The notes: a model not told the origin generated them from the sequence alone. Positions 15,803 through 24,582 are shown, counted from the first letter of the stretch. The stretch is DNA of 32,110 bases from Planctomyces sp. (GCA_002702685.1 PABD01000225.1:1-32110); one strand, 5' to 3'. Made by a program: numbers and translations.

Positions 15803-17152
15803 TCAATATTCATCAAACAGATCGGCGGAGAATGGAATTTCCTCCCTACCGGGCGTAGGCAGAGCCTGTTCGACCTTCAGCTCGCTGGCTCCCAAATCGA
15901 TCACATTTCCCTCCGCGTTCGGATCGGCGGGAGAGCCGTCGGCCATCTGCACCAGTTGTAAAATCGGTTGTGTGTAGTTATTGCGATTGGCGCGGATGAC
16001 CTGCGCTACGCTCCCGTCACTCAGGGTGACGAAGGAACCAATCGGAAACAGGGATTGAATTCTTAAGAGTGCCCGCATGACGTCTGGATCGAGTGACCGC
16101 TCGCGGGAGTGGTGCAGCATGCACTCCATCGCTCCGTATCGGGTGACTGCCGGACGCCACGGACGGGGAGCGGTGAGGCTGATGAAGATGTCCGCAACGG
16201 CGATGATTCTGGCAAAAATAGGAATCGAGTTTCCTCTGCGGCCGCGCGGATAGCCGGTGCCGTTGTACCGCTCGTGGACCTGGTAGACGATCAACGGAAC
16301 AATCTTGGGGACCGAAGCGACCTTCTGCAGCATTTCCATGGAATAAATGGGGTGCCGCTCGATTTCCAGGCGTTCTACTCGGGAAAGCTTGCGTGGCAAC
16401 GCAAGCAGATCGGGGGAAACATGAGCCATTCCCCAGTCATGCGTCAGGGCCGCAATACCGAGGCTTTTAATGTTGTCCGCGTCAAAATCCATTTCGATGC
16501 CAATCGCCATCGCGAGTAACGCCGATTCGAGGGAACTCGCAGCCACTTCGCCCGGAACCTGATTGCCGATGACTGAAGTCAGTACGTTTTCCGTATCTAC
16601 CGCCATCTCTTTCAAGTATTGGGCTGCCATGACGGCAATCGCATCGCAGTCCTTTAAATTTCCATTGGTGGCATCCGTCAACATGGACTGCAACGTTTGT
16701 GCATTGTGGGCGTTCTGTTCCAGAAGGCGTTCACGTTGCTCCGCGTCGTAGGCTTCACAACCATGTTCGACGACCTGATCTTTATAAGACGGGCCCGTGT
16801 TCTTCACGTTGATCAGGCCGTTGTCGAGGATCATGTCGAGCCTGCGACATAATGCTTCGTCGACAGGAAATCGGGGCACTTCTTTGACTTCAACCTGGCG
16901 AAGAGTCAGCTTGGACAAGTCCGCATCATCAACCTGAATCGTACCGCCATGGACGCGATTCTTCAGGTTGGCTTTGATCTCTGTGGTGATGAGCTGGTTT
17001 TCAGCAAGCAGCAGAACTCCATTGACATCGTAGATCGGCATCGTCGACTGGCGACCAATGATCAGTTCATTGATCGACAGCGTCGTACGATTGCGATCTC
17101 CGGGGGCGATGGGCACGTAGGAATGTTGATCTTCAACTGCTTGCGCGGACAT
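15803..17152 (-). CDS. HD-GYP-domain protein with incomplete metal site
   Basis: The 449-residue protein has an N-terminal region of about 160 residues resembling those that precede HD-GYP domains (PIYDVNGVLLLAENQLI), then an HD-GYP domain at about 195-375. H238-D239 (HDWGM), H267 (RHPIYS), H293-E294 with GTGYP at 298-302, and D321 (AVADIF) are present. The first His of the domain appears as Ser in ASSLESALLAMAIG. The first His of the HHE motif is V292, and the HDxGK lysine is Met. Full HD-GYP enzymes hydrolyse c-di-GMP; this one may have altered activity or act as a sensor. The C-terminal IGSFVTLSDGSVAQVI motif is typical of the family. Divergent from the CheX gene, upstream of PilZ. No receiver domain is attached. 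Confidence 0.86.
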   Translation of the reverse strand: MSAQAVEDQHSYVPIAPGDRNRTTLSINELIIGRQSTMPIYDVNGVLLLAENQLITTEIKANLKNRVHGGTIQVDDADLSKLTLRQVEVKEVPRFPVDEALCRRLDMILDNGLINVKNTGPSYKDQVVEHGCEAYDAEQRERLLEQNAHNAQTLQSMLTDATNGNLKDCDAIAVMAAQYLKEMAVDTENVLTSVIGNQVPGEVAASSLESALLAMAIGIEMDFDADNIKSLGIAALTHDWGMAHVSPDLLALPRKLSRVERLEIERHPIYSMEMLQKVASVPKIVPLIVYQVHERYNGTGYPRGRRGNSIPIFARIIAVADIFISLTAPRPWRPAVTRYGAMECMLHHSRERSLDPDVMRALLRIQSLFPIGSFVTLSDGSVAQVIRANRNNYTQPILQLVQMADGSPADPNAEGNVIDLGASELKVEQALPTPGREEIPFSADLFDEY

Positions 17153-17792
17153 TCGATTTTCCCGTCAAGTAATGCAATCAGAGTTGAACCAGGTCAACCA
17201 GAGTAGATGGGTTCCGACCCCTGCCGGAGACAATACACAGATATCAATATCAGGGCCCACGCTAGAAGAGTAGTTTCCATATCGCGAAGCGACGTTGAAA
17301 ACACGTGGCAGTGGCCGCAATGAATGGCGGTTTTCAAGTTTTTCAGTGATGATCGGACTAATCGTTGCAACCGCTACCTTTTCATTCGCCTGAATCTGCT
17401 CGATCGCCACCACTAATCGCGGAACGGACCTTTTTCCACGACTCGTCGTAACGAATATCCCTTCTCTACTGAGGTATTCACCGGTCGTCATTCAGTGCAG
17501 AGTCCACTCAATACGTTCAGCCGGAATCCTAAGATGGGGTAAACCTCCTAAATACCACCGCGTGCCACCCCTAGTGACACTCTTACCGACATTTCGGAAC
17601 TTTCGTCGCGGGGAGTGGCCAGCAATTGCTCATTTCAGCCATTGGATAATCGTTACAACCGGAATAACGAGCATATGATTCCGGTCCTGCGCACTTTTTG
17701 TGCCCACATTGAGGGGTTTTTCTGACATGTTGCAGAGATGAAACCTAGCTTTGGAAAACGAACCGACCACTCGACCCGGAAACAGGTGCGAA
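17153..17792. other. Divergent intergenic region between HD-GYP and CheX genes
   Basis: About 640 bp separate the two divergent genes. A 108-codon minus-strand frame at 17165-17491 ends 12 bp before the HD-GYP start. It has no good ribosome site and resembles no family, so I do not call it. A TTG at 17751 in frame with CheX gives only a 14-residue extension. The region should hold both promoters. I see no strong hairpin or repeat. Confidence 0.4.
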
Positions 17793-18278
17793 ATGAAAAC
17801 AGCTGCCTCTGCAAGTCTTACCTCCCAGATTGTTAATCCCGTCATCTCCGCCACCGTGGATACGTTCAGCATGATGCTGGACAGCTCGATCACACGTACT
17901 GGTCTGGGATTGAAACGGCCGGATACCAGTTTCTATGACATTACCGCCATCATTGGCCTGTCAGGAAAATCAGCCGGCTCCTTCTGTCTCAGCTTTCCTG
18001 CCACCACGGCGTACGAGACTGTCCACCGTATGCTCGACATGGAAGTCCGCGAGATTACACCGCTCGTCTGCGATACCGTCGGTGAATTTGCGAACGTGAT
18101 CGCCGGCAGTGCAAAAGACAAACTCGCATCGCTCGAACTCGAAATGGGACTGCCGAACATTGTCCATGGCACTGGCCATAACGTCGAATTCCCATCGAAC
18201 TCGCAGCCGATGCTCGCCACCTTCGACTCCGAAGTCGGGCCATTCATGCTCGCATTCGGATTCGTAGAACGCGGATAA
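17793..18278 (+). CDS. CheX/CheC-type chemotaxis phosphatase domain protein
   Basis: The 161-residue protein matches the CheX-like fold. NPVISATVDTFSMML at 15-29 is the typical first helix. GLSGKSAGSFCLSF at 55-68 is the central strand pair. VGEFANVIAG at 96-105 holds the phosphatase motif E98-x2-N101. CheX proteins dephosphorylate phospho-CheY, so the CheY-like protein encoded 113 bp downstream is the obvious substrate. Only one ExxN motif is present, as in CheX rather than the two of CheC. AGGTG with a 4-nt spacer precedes the ATG at 17793, which I prefer to the upstream TTG at 17751. The product should be cytoplasmic, possibly dimeric. Confidence 0.85.
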   Translation: MKTAASASLTSQIVNPVISATVDTFSMMLDSSITRTGLGLKRPDTSFYDITAIIGLSGKSAGSFCLSFPATTAYETVHRMLDMEVREITPLVCDTVGEFANVIAGSAKDKLASLELEMGLPNIVHGTGHNVEFPSNSQPMLATFDSEVGPFMLAFGFVERG

Positions 18279-18391
18279 ACAAAAACGTTCTTCAAAGACG
18301 TTTACCAATTCAAATCACACATCCTGACCCGTGAGCTGATGACCTGATTCTCGCTCATTGCTCGAAACTGACCTTCAAAAGGGACCTTTCC

Positions 18392-18757
18392 ATGAACGTA
18401 CTTATCGTCGATGACTCCGAGATGACCCGCATGGTTGCCAAGAAAACCCTCAAGGCTCTCGGAATTGAAAACATTCATGAAGCCGCCGACGGCCAGATCG
18501 CGATTGAACTCTTCAAAGCGAACCCGGTCGACGTCGTCTTCAGCGACTGGAACATGCCCAACATGTCCGGCTTGGAACTGCTGAAAGAAATCCGTGCCAT
18601 CAATACCACCGTCCCCGTGATCATGATCACGACCGAAGGTTCGCGTGGTAAAGTGATGGAAGCGATCCAGCACGGAGTTTCCGACTACCTGGTGAAACCG
18701 TTCACTCCGGTCGGACTTCGCGAAAAGCTGGCCAAATGGGTTCAGACGACTGTCTGA
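18392..18757 (+). CDS. CheY-like single-domain response regulator
   Basis: The 121-residue protein is a stand-alone receiver domain with all signature residues: acidic pair D7-D8, phosphoacceptor D52 (SDWNMP), T80 (MITTEG) and K102 (VKPF). The NMPNMSG loop and T-T-E-G segment are close to chemotaxis CheY sequences. No output domain follows, so it should work by protein contact. AAGGG lies 8 nt before the ATG. Its neighbours are a CheX phosphatase upstream and an HPt-REC protein downstream, suggesting one phosphorelay. No histidine kinase is present in the window. Confidence 0.93.
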   Translation: MNVLIVDDSEMTRMVAKKTLKALGIENIHEAADGQIAIELFKANPVDVVFSDWNMPNMSGLELLKEIRAINTTVPVIMITTEGSRGKVMEAIQHGVSDYLVKPFTPVGLREKLAKWVQTTV

Positions 18758-18775
18758 TTCCCGCTGATCCAATTC

Positions 18776-18808
18776 GACTCTCCCGGCCACTCATGGCTCG
18801 GGGGAGTC
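18776..18808 (+). terminator. Stem-loop after cheY-like gene, no T-tract
   Basis: GACTCTCCCG at 18776-18785 pairs with CGGGGGAGTC at 18799-18808 with one G-U pair. GCCA/TGGC extends the stem around a CTCA loop. It begins 19 nt after the stop. Lack of a T-run makes intrinsic termination uncertain. The rest of the 283-bp gap up to the next gene shows nothing else. Confidence 0.55.
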
Positions 18809-19040
18809 TCCCGGTCACCGTTCGACGCGCTCAGTCGCATCCGCGGCTGAGTAATTCATGACCGAGAAGCCGAACTCAGGTCAATATTCAGAACGACAGT
18901 CGTCCCAACCGTTTTTTGAACGACTCCCGCTCACATATTGTTTCGGTCTTCGTCAATGGCTCCTGTTCTGCTTCACTTGATCTAATTCCCTTGCACCAGC
19001 CGCGGTTGCCAGGCATTAAGGTTTATCATTAGGTGATTTC

Positions 19041-20042
19041 ATGGCCGAATTGAATTTCAACGAGGAACTGGAACTCGATAACGATCCGCAGCTTTACGAA
19101 ATGTTCGTAGAGAATGCGATGGATCTTCTTGATCAGATCGAGTCAGACCTGCTCATTCTCGAGGAGAATGGCGAGAACCTCGACAGTGCGATTGTGAACA
19201 AAGTTTTTCGTTCCGCACACACGATCAAAGGGGACTCCGGTTTCATCGGTCTTAATAAGATCGGAAAGCTGGCTCACGCCATCGAAAACGTACTCGACGC
19301 CCTTCGCGACGATCAGCTCAAGTCATCCCCCGCGATCATCGACACGCTGCTCAAGTCTTTTGACAAGCTCCGTGACATGTGTTCGGACCCGATGGCTTCG
19401 GAAGCCGTAGACACGTCCAGCTTCGTTACAAGACTGCATGCAATCTGGGGCCCCGATGGAGCCGGCGAAGCGACTGCTACCGCCGAATCGATCCCGGCAC
19501 CAGTCGCCGACATTCCCGTACCAGCTCCGGCCCCTGCTCCGGCTCCCGAACCGGCAAGACCCGCCGCGCCGGCCCAGGTCGCCCCAGTCGCTGCTTCACC
19601 AGCCGCAGCCGTGAAAGCCTCTGACCGTAAAATCCCACCCGATGCCCGTATCCTGGTCATCGATGACGACCCGACGATCGGACGTCTCGTTCAGTTCTGG
19701 CTCGGCAAAATCGGTGTCTGCTGTCACTGTGCCACCACGGCCGAAGAAGCCCTCGAAATGATGGGCAAGCAGATGTACTTCATCGCTATCTGCGATATCA
19801 ACATGCAGGGTTCGTGTAGCGGTATTGATCTGATTCCCAAACTGAAAAAACTGAATCCCGTGGTGCAGGTTATCATGCTGACCGGCAATGCCACGACGGA
19901 AAATATCGTCGCCTGCATCGAACGGGGTGCCGTCGACCTGCTGTCCAAAACCAATGACTGGACCACCATCATCCGCCCGGTGACCGACGCCCTCGAGCGT
20001 TCCGTTCGCTGGAGCTCACTGGTGAACAAAAAAATCCAGTAA
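19041..20042 (+). CDS. HPt-receiver hybrid phosphotransfer protein
   Basis: The 333-residue protein has an N-terminal HPt domain at about 12-135, with phosphorylatable H60 in SAHTIKGDSGFIG. A Pro/Ala-rich linker spans about 150-195. A C-terminal receiver domain at about 202-325 has D208-D210, phosphoacceptor D252 (ICDINM), T281 and K303. Having HPt and receiver but no kinase core, it could shuttle phosphate between a distant kinase and the CheY-like protein encoded upstream. The HPt sequence is similar to that of CheA P1 domains. AGGTG lies 5 nt before the ATG. A strong terminator follows. The linker codons are very Pro/Ala rich, which causes shadow frames on the other strand. Confidence 0.9.
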   Translation: MAELNFNEELELDNDPQLYEMFVENAMDLLDQIESDLLILEENGENLDSAIVNKVFRSAHTIKGDSGFIGLNKIGKLAHAIENVLDALRDDQLKSSPAIIDTLLKSFDKLRDMCSDPMASEAVDTSSFVTRLHAIWGPDGAGEATATAESIPAPVADIPVPAPAPAPAPEPARPAAPAQVAPVAASPAAAVKASDRKIPPDARILVIDDDPTIGRLVQFWLGKIGVCCHCATTAEEALEMMGKQMYFIAICDINMQGSCSGIDLIPKLKKLNPVVQVIMLTGNATTENIVACIERGAVDLLSKTNDWTTIIRPVTDALERSVRWSSLVNKKIQ

Positions 20043-20080
20043 TTCGCTGAAATCAGCGTGACATCGTCCTGAAAACATCG

Positions 20081-20126
20081 CCCTGAGTAGAGAGGCCCGC
20101 ACCTCTTTGTTCAGGGTTTTCTTTTT
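20081..20126 (+). terminator. Intrinsic terminator after HPt-REC gene
   Basis: CCCTGA at 20081-20086 pairs with TCAGGG at 20110-20116, with an inner AGAGG/CCTCT stem, followed by TTTTCTTTTT. It is placed 39 bp after the stop of the hybrid protein. Confidence 0.88.
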
Positions 20127-20146
20127 CTCGACAGGACGGCAGAACG

Positions 20147-20830
20147 ATGTCCAAACGAATCTCTCACAGTCTGATCGATCCCTGGCTTGGCCCGAAATTC
20201 AAGGCCGCCTACCCGCATCTGCACATCCCCCACCGATTTCCGCCGGAAGGGATCATCGCAGTCGGCCATGTGAGCGCCCTGCTCGGCGGCATTGGATTCG
20301 CCTTTGCCGGCGCGACCTGGTGGGGAGGATTTTTCGCGGCCGCGGGAGTCTTTGGAAATCATTTTGCCGACTGCCTCGACGGAACACACGCCCGTTCCAC
20401 CGGCCAGTGCCGTAACGGAGGAGAACTGCTCGATCACTTCACGGACCCGATTTCCTTCTGCTACTGGATGATCGGACTCGCCATCGCCTGCGGACGGATG
20501 GAATTGGGAATCGCACTCGTGATGATTCTCATGGCGACCGCGGTCCTGACCAACATCAAAACGAAGATGATCAATGAGTTCACCCTGGCGACATTCGGTC
20601 CCACCGAATTCAAGGCCCTGCTCTCCGGTTTCGGTCTCTTCCTCAGTATCTGGGCGCTGACGCAGGGAACCACCCTGCTTCCGATGATCATGCTCTGGAC
20701 CGCAGTCGTGTTGGTTGTGGTCGGCGTCATTCAACTGATCGTGAACCTCGTAATCGCAGTGAAAGAAGTCAACGCCAAAGGTTCCGCCCCCGACACCTCC
20801 GAATGGAACAACACCCGCAGCGCGGCATAA
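20147..20830 (+). CDS. CDP-alcohol phosphatidyltransferase family membrane protein
   Basis: The 227-residue integral membrane protein carries the complete family signature D75-x2-D78-G79-x2-A82-R83-x8-G92-x3-D96-x3-D100. These residues bind two metals and the CDP moiety. Such enzymes transfer a phosphatidyl group from CDP-diacylglycerol, or another CDP-linked alcohol, to an acceptor alcohol at the inner membrane. Hydrophobic segments at about 36-72, 103-120, 121-140, 155-175 and 178-203 fit the usual six-helix plan. The specific acceptor (glycerol phosphate, inositol, serine or another) cannot be told from sequence. A terminator separates it from the upstream signalling genes, so it is probably independent. 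Confidence 0.88.
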   Translation: MSKRISHSLIDPWLGPKFKAAYPHLHIPHRFPPEGIIAVGHVSALLGGIGFAFAGATWWGGFFAAAGVFGNHFADCLDGTHARSTGQCRNGGELLDHFTDPISFCYWMIGLAIACGRMELGIALVMILMATAVLTNIKTKMINEFTLATFGPTEFKALLSGFGLFLSIWALTQGTTLLPMIMLWTAVVLVVVGVIQLIVNLVIAVKEVNAKGSAPDTSEWNNTRSAA

Positions 20831-20928
20831 CTTCATCCAACTTGATCAGCATCTCCGTGGGTAACCCTGACAATCTCGTTTTCGAGTTGACCGGGTTGCG
20901 CAGCAATAAGTTGAAGCTTCACCGACTG

Positions 20929-21080
20929 GAACCACAGATAAATACAGATCGACACACCTGGGACTGAGATGTTGACCGAGTTCTCATGAAGCATGCGCGA
21001 ATTATCTCAAACTGTTCATTCGCTGTAACGTTTGAAGGTTCCTTGGCTCATCTGTGAAAATCCGTGTTCGTCTCTGGTTC
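20929..21080. repeat. Imperfect inverted repeat of CACAGAT/ATCTGTG-type motif
   Basis: The left arm begins GAACCACAGATAAATACAGA at 20929 and runs to 20955. Reversed and complemented, it matches the right arm at 21054-21080 (ending TCTCTGGTTC) at 19 of 27 positions. The arms flank about 98 bp. CACAGAT-like motifs of this form recur in intergenic regions of many genomes, to my memory, so this may be a decayed dispersed element. Confidence 0.45.
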
Positions 21081-21120
21081 AAAATGAAGAACCAAAACAC
21101 GCACCCCGCACATCGCTTAC

Positions 21121-21180
21121 GCGATTGTACGGGGCTACCCGTGAGCTTATGCGATGGTACGGGGCTATCCGTGAGTGAGA
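21121..21180. repeat. Two-copy 30-bp tandem repeat
   Basis: The units at 21121-21150 and 21151-21180 share GCGAT-GTACGGGGCTA-CCGTGAG, with differences mainly at the end. Each contains a short dyad, ACGGG-GCTA-[CT]CCGT, so each could form a small hairpin. It lies just past the DUF4838 stop. Confidence 0.6.
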
Positions 21181-21227
21181 AACTAACGGGACGCAACCCG
21201 AGCCAACGACGAGCGTTTCAATTGGCT

Positions 21228-23771
21228 TTACCGGTCGCGTTCCACGACCTCCGAGGGCAACAGCAACTGATCGGGGCTGCCCGCCAGATAAGGGGGGACG
21301 GTCATCAGGCGGAAATTCTGGTTGGCGGAACGGATCGTCCACAGTTTACCATCCAGTCCAGTTGGGACAGGGACGCTGTAGTAACTTTGCTGTTTGTCTT
21401 CAAGTACCAGGGCCTCTTTGCCGTCAGGATCGACGATTCGCCCCGTGTCGCCCCCGAGCAGTCCGATGACTTTCGTCCCGCGCGGGACATAGAAATACTG
21501 GTTCATCCGCAACTTGTACATCGGTGGATGATCCATCGATGCCGTAATCGTGAACGGCAGGTTGGACGACCAGGTGATCCGGCTCATGTCGCCGCCATCG
21601 GTCAGCCGCAGTTTATACAATCCCGGTTCCCCCGCCTTGAGTTTCACCGAGTATTGCTCTCCGTCGGGTGGAACCGATTCGTCCGTCGCCACGAGCGTTT
21701 CATTCTCTCCCGTTTCACTCGCGCCGCCGACCTGCCACAGTTCGACTTTCACATTTCCCCGGTCGCGATAATGTTTGATCAACCCGCCTGTTAATCCAAA
21801 CTCGATGACTTCGCCAGCACGCTCTGTCTGCGTGTAACATTCAAAGGCGCCGCGAAAAGTCCATTCGTCCGTCAGCGTTTCCCCTTCCAGCGACAGCGGT
21901 TTCGCGCTGACAAGTTCGTCCGAAAAATCGACTGGAGAAAAGTCCAGTTCGACAGGTTGATACCGGGCGATCCCTTCGTCGAGATACCCTTGAAGTTCGG
22001 CTTCGGTAAACAGTTCGCTCGACTTCCATGGATTCTTCTCTTCGGGGACATTCCATTCGGCCTCCGGTGGGATCATCACATTCCGGTCCCGACCGTCGAT
22101 GTCGCGATACAACGCTTTCGCGTGCATCATCATGGAATTCCGGGACCGGTAGACATGGCGGATCATCTTCTCGAACGCGGCCTGCCGCGCGGCCCCCTGT
22201 GCCTCGGAGTATTGCACGTAGAGGTCGGCATAGCGCGTATAAAGAATCAGGTCATTGAGCCGCGCCTGTACGGCTTTATTGTTCGTTTCCGTCTTCGCCT
22301 GTTTCAGCAGCCTGTACATCCGCGCGAATTGGTCCTCGCGCATAAGATGAGGGCGCGAACCGTCAAGGTGTTGATAATACGCGCGCAAAGTTTCTTTCGC
22401 GTCGCCGAAGCAGTTCGTGAGAAACTCCTCCCGGATATCCTCCAGCCGCCCGGCCTCGTGGATATTCCACAGCAGGCGCGCCGCGAAATAATGCCCGAGC
22501 CCGGTTGTTCCCCAACTCTCCCCCGATTCGGCGGTGGAGAACCGGGCGCCGAGTTCATAGTAGTGGGGAATTCGTTGCTGCAACCATTCGAGATTGGACG
22601 CCCGTGTTTGGCCCGGCAGATCACGATCCCAGGTGCTCACACTGTAATAGTCGCGGATGCCAAGTTTCGCCCCCTTCTCCGCCCAACCTTTCAGTAATTC
22701 ATCGAGTGTATACCCTCCCCGGATAAAAGACGTCGCCACACTGATGATGACATGGGGATCGACTTCGATCGTGGGTGGCGGCGAATGGTAGTTATACGCA
22801 TACATACCGACGAACCGTTCGCGGTCGCTCTCTGCATTGATCGCCCGCGCGACTTCGTTCGCGAGCGTGAGTGCCCGGTTGGAGACGCTTCCCATCTGCT
22901 GGCATTCCTCGCACTCGCACCAGCCACCTCCATCGGAGGGGTCCATCGAGATGGAATCGGCGTCGGGATTTTCCTCAAAGAACTCGTGGGCGTACTCGAC
23001 AACCAATGCCCGCAATCCCGGGTTACTGATACAGAACTTCGCCTGCGGAGAGGGATTCCGTTGACCATCGATGAGGGCCCGGTACTCGGGGTGCGCATCG
23101 AACTCGGCTTGCTTCGCGGAGATGATCCGACCATAGGCGTGCCCCGTATTCAGTTTGATCGCGGCCCCCAACCTGTTCTTCGCCTGCCAGTCTTTCAGGG
23201 GTTCTTCACCATGCTCCCAGGCGCCGTAACCGTACCAGATCAGACGCGAGTGGTAGTCGGGAGAACTCTCCAACGCGAGTTGCAGTTTCAGATCCGGAAT
23301 GTTCGGGATCACCTCCCAGTGCTCGCCCGGAAAATATTGTCGGTAACCGAGATGATAGAGCAGGTCCCAGACTGCGTGCTCCACCCCCTGCTCTGTTTTT
23401 CCGACGACCAGCATCCCCTGACCGAACGTGCCAATTGCATAATCTTCGCGTTCATTCCAGGGTACTTTTTGCGTCGAGCCATTCGGGAAGAGCGAGAACT
23501 TCAACAGTTCACGCGGGCAGACGATAATCCCCGGTTGCGCCATCTCTTCGCTGGTCTCGAATTTCGCACCGGTGATTTTCTCAAGGTAGCGACGCAAGTT
23601 CTCTGCCGCCGCGCGGGTCCGTTCTTCGGCTTCAATGGGGACGATGATGGGGACGAGTGCCTTGCCATCGCGAGTGATTTCGAACGATTCGACTTTCGGC
23701 TCCGCCGCCGATAATCTCGACGCCACGCAAACGAAGAACAGAGAGAGCAAAATGAATAAGGCAGGTCTCAT
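21228..23771 (-). CDS. Secreted DUF4838-domain protein, putative glycan-active
   Basis: The 847-residue protein has a signal peptide at about 1-22. An N-terminal domain (AAENLRRYLEKITGA, then YAIGTFGQGMLVVGKT) resembles the accessory domain that precedes alpha-glucuronidases and related glycosidases. The DUF4838 region follows with DPSDGGGWCECEEC, whose cysteines are at 285, 287 and 290. These could bind a metal or form a disulfide. The C-terminal about 200 residues look beta-rich, perhaps a carbohydrate-binding region. Enzyme activity has not been established for the family to my knowledge. The ATG at 23771 has GGAG 9 nt upstream; an in-frame ATG at 23786 would add five residues and is also possible. 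NadD is encoded 32-48 bp upstream on the same strand. Confidence 0.87.
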   Translation of the reverse strand: MRPALFILLSLFFVCVASRLSAAEPKVESFEITRDGKALVPIIVPIEAEERTRAAAENLRRYLEKITGAKFETSEEMAQPGIIVCPRELLKFSLFPNGSTQKVPWNEREDYAIGTFGQGMLVVGKTEQGVEHAVWDLLYHLGYRQYFPGEHWEVIPNIPDLKLQLALESSPDYHSRLIWYGYGAWEHGEEPLKDWQAKNRLGAAIKLNTGHAYGRIISAKQAEFDAHPEYRALIDGQRNPSPQAKFCISNPGLRALVVEYAHEFFEENPDADSISMDPSDGGGWCECEECQQMGSVSNRALTLANEVARAINAESDRERFVGMYAYNYHSPPPTIEVDPHVIISVATSFIRGGYTLDELLKGWAEKGAKLGIRDYYSVSTWDRDLPGQTRASNLEWLQQRIPHYYELGARFSTAESGESWGTTGLGHYFAARLLWNIHEAGRLEDIREEFLTNCFGDAKETLRAYYQHLDGSRPHLMREDQFARMYRLLKQAKTETNNKAVQARLNDLILYTRYADLYVQYSEAQGAARQAAFEKMIRHVYRSRNSMMMHAKALYRDIDGRDRNVMIPPEAEWNVPEEKNPWKSSELFTEAELQGYLDEGIARYQPVELDFSPVDFSDELVSAKPLSLEGETLTDEWTFRGAFECYTQTERAGEVIEFGLTGGLIKHYRDRGNVKVELWQVGGASETGENETLVATDESVPPDGEQYSVKLKAGEPGLYKLRLTDGGDMSRITWSSNLPFTITASMDHPPMYKLRMNQYFYVPRGTKVIGLLGGDTGRIVDPDGKEALVLEDKQQSYYSVPVPTGLDGKLWTIRSANQNFRLMTVPPYLAGSPDQLLLPSEVVERDR

Positions 23772-23818
23772 GTTGTTGAACTCCATTCATCTTCGGTGAG
23801 CTGGTCTATATCGTAATG

Positions 23819-24409
23819 TCAGGCGCGATACAGCCCATGCTGGTCAATATACACCTCAACGGCACGCGGCACCTGGTAGCGAATGCTGCGCCCTTCCGAG
23901 ACCCGTTGCCTCAGGTCACTCGACGCAATGCCGATATCCGGAATCGTAACGACCTCCACACTGCGGCGGATTTTTTGCGGAATGGAATCGAGATCGGGCA
24001 TCGCGCGTCCCGCCCGATTGACGACCAGCAACGTCGCGAGTTCGGCAATCCGTTCCGGTTCGCGCCACATCGGGAAGTCGTGCAGGGAATCTGCCCCGAT
24101 CAGAAAGTATAACTCGCGGTCCGGATCCTGTTCACGAAGTTCCGCCAATGTATCGACCGTATACGTCGTCCCGCCGCGTTTCACTTCCATATCGTTGATC
24201 TTGAATTGCCGCGCGCCCGCCAGCGCCATCTCCAGCATTTCGATCCGCTGTCTGGCGGGAGTGATCTCGGCCGCCACTTTATGCGGTGGTTTCCCTGTCG
24301 GCAGAAACCAGATTTCGTCCAACTGACACGCCTCGCGGCAGGCTTCCGCCAGAATCAGGTGTCCCAGATGAATCGGATCGAAGGTGCCGCCGAGTAATCC
24401 CAGTCGCAT
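23819..24409 (-). CDS. nadD: Nicotinate-nucleotide adenylyltransferase
   Basis: The 196-residue enzyme joins nicotinate mononucleotide and ATP to make deamido-NAD in the cytoplasm. The nucleotidyltransferase motif GGTFDPIHLGH lies at 7-17. TGKPPHK at about 38-44, TVDTL and FLIGADSLHDFPMW are typical NadD segments. IASSDLRQRVSEGRSIRY near the end holds the SSxxR motif for ATP. The ATG at 24409 puts the strand just before the GGTFDP motif, as in the family; an in-frame GTG at 24421 is less likely. It is the first gene of a possible pair with the DUF4838 gene, which does not look functionally related. It is divergent from priA. Confidence 0.95.
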   Translation of the reverse strand: MRLGLLGGTFDPIHLGHLILAEACREACQLDEIWFLPTGKPPHKVAAEITPARQRIEMLEMALAGARQFKINDMEVKRGGTTYTVDTLAELREQDPDRELYFLIGADSLHDFPMWREPERIAELATLLVVNRAGRAMPDLDSIPQKIRRSVEVVTIPDIGIASSDLRQRVSEGRSIRYQVPRAVEVYIDQHGLYRA

Positions 24410-24582
24410 TGCGGTTTCCACACTAGAATGCAGGTTAAATCAAGTACGTTTACGCTAAAGATAACGGCTCGCACAGTGAAAGAACAGGCGAGGTGTATTT
24501 CGCCACACGACTCGTATAGAATTCGGAGAATGTTCCCCGACAATTGAGCTGTTACACAAGCCACATCACCAAAGGCTGATCC

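Larger units (their letters stand above)
20831..21227. other. Intergenic region with hairpin, inverted repeat and tandem repeat
   Basis: About 400 bp between convergent genes hold no credible coding frame. From left to right there is a hairpin (AACCC 20863-20867 with GGGTT 20893-20897, inner CAATCTCG/CGAGTTG), a diverged inverted repeat at 20929-21080, and a 30-bp tandem duplication at 21121-21180. The hairpin lacks a T-run but may end the upstream transcript. Confidence 0.5.

Noticed and set aside
17165-17491. 108-codon minus-strand frame upstream of the HD-GYP gene
   Set aside because: No good ribosome site, no family resemblance and third-position composition unlike its neighbours. It is possible but unsupported.
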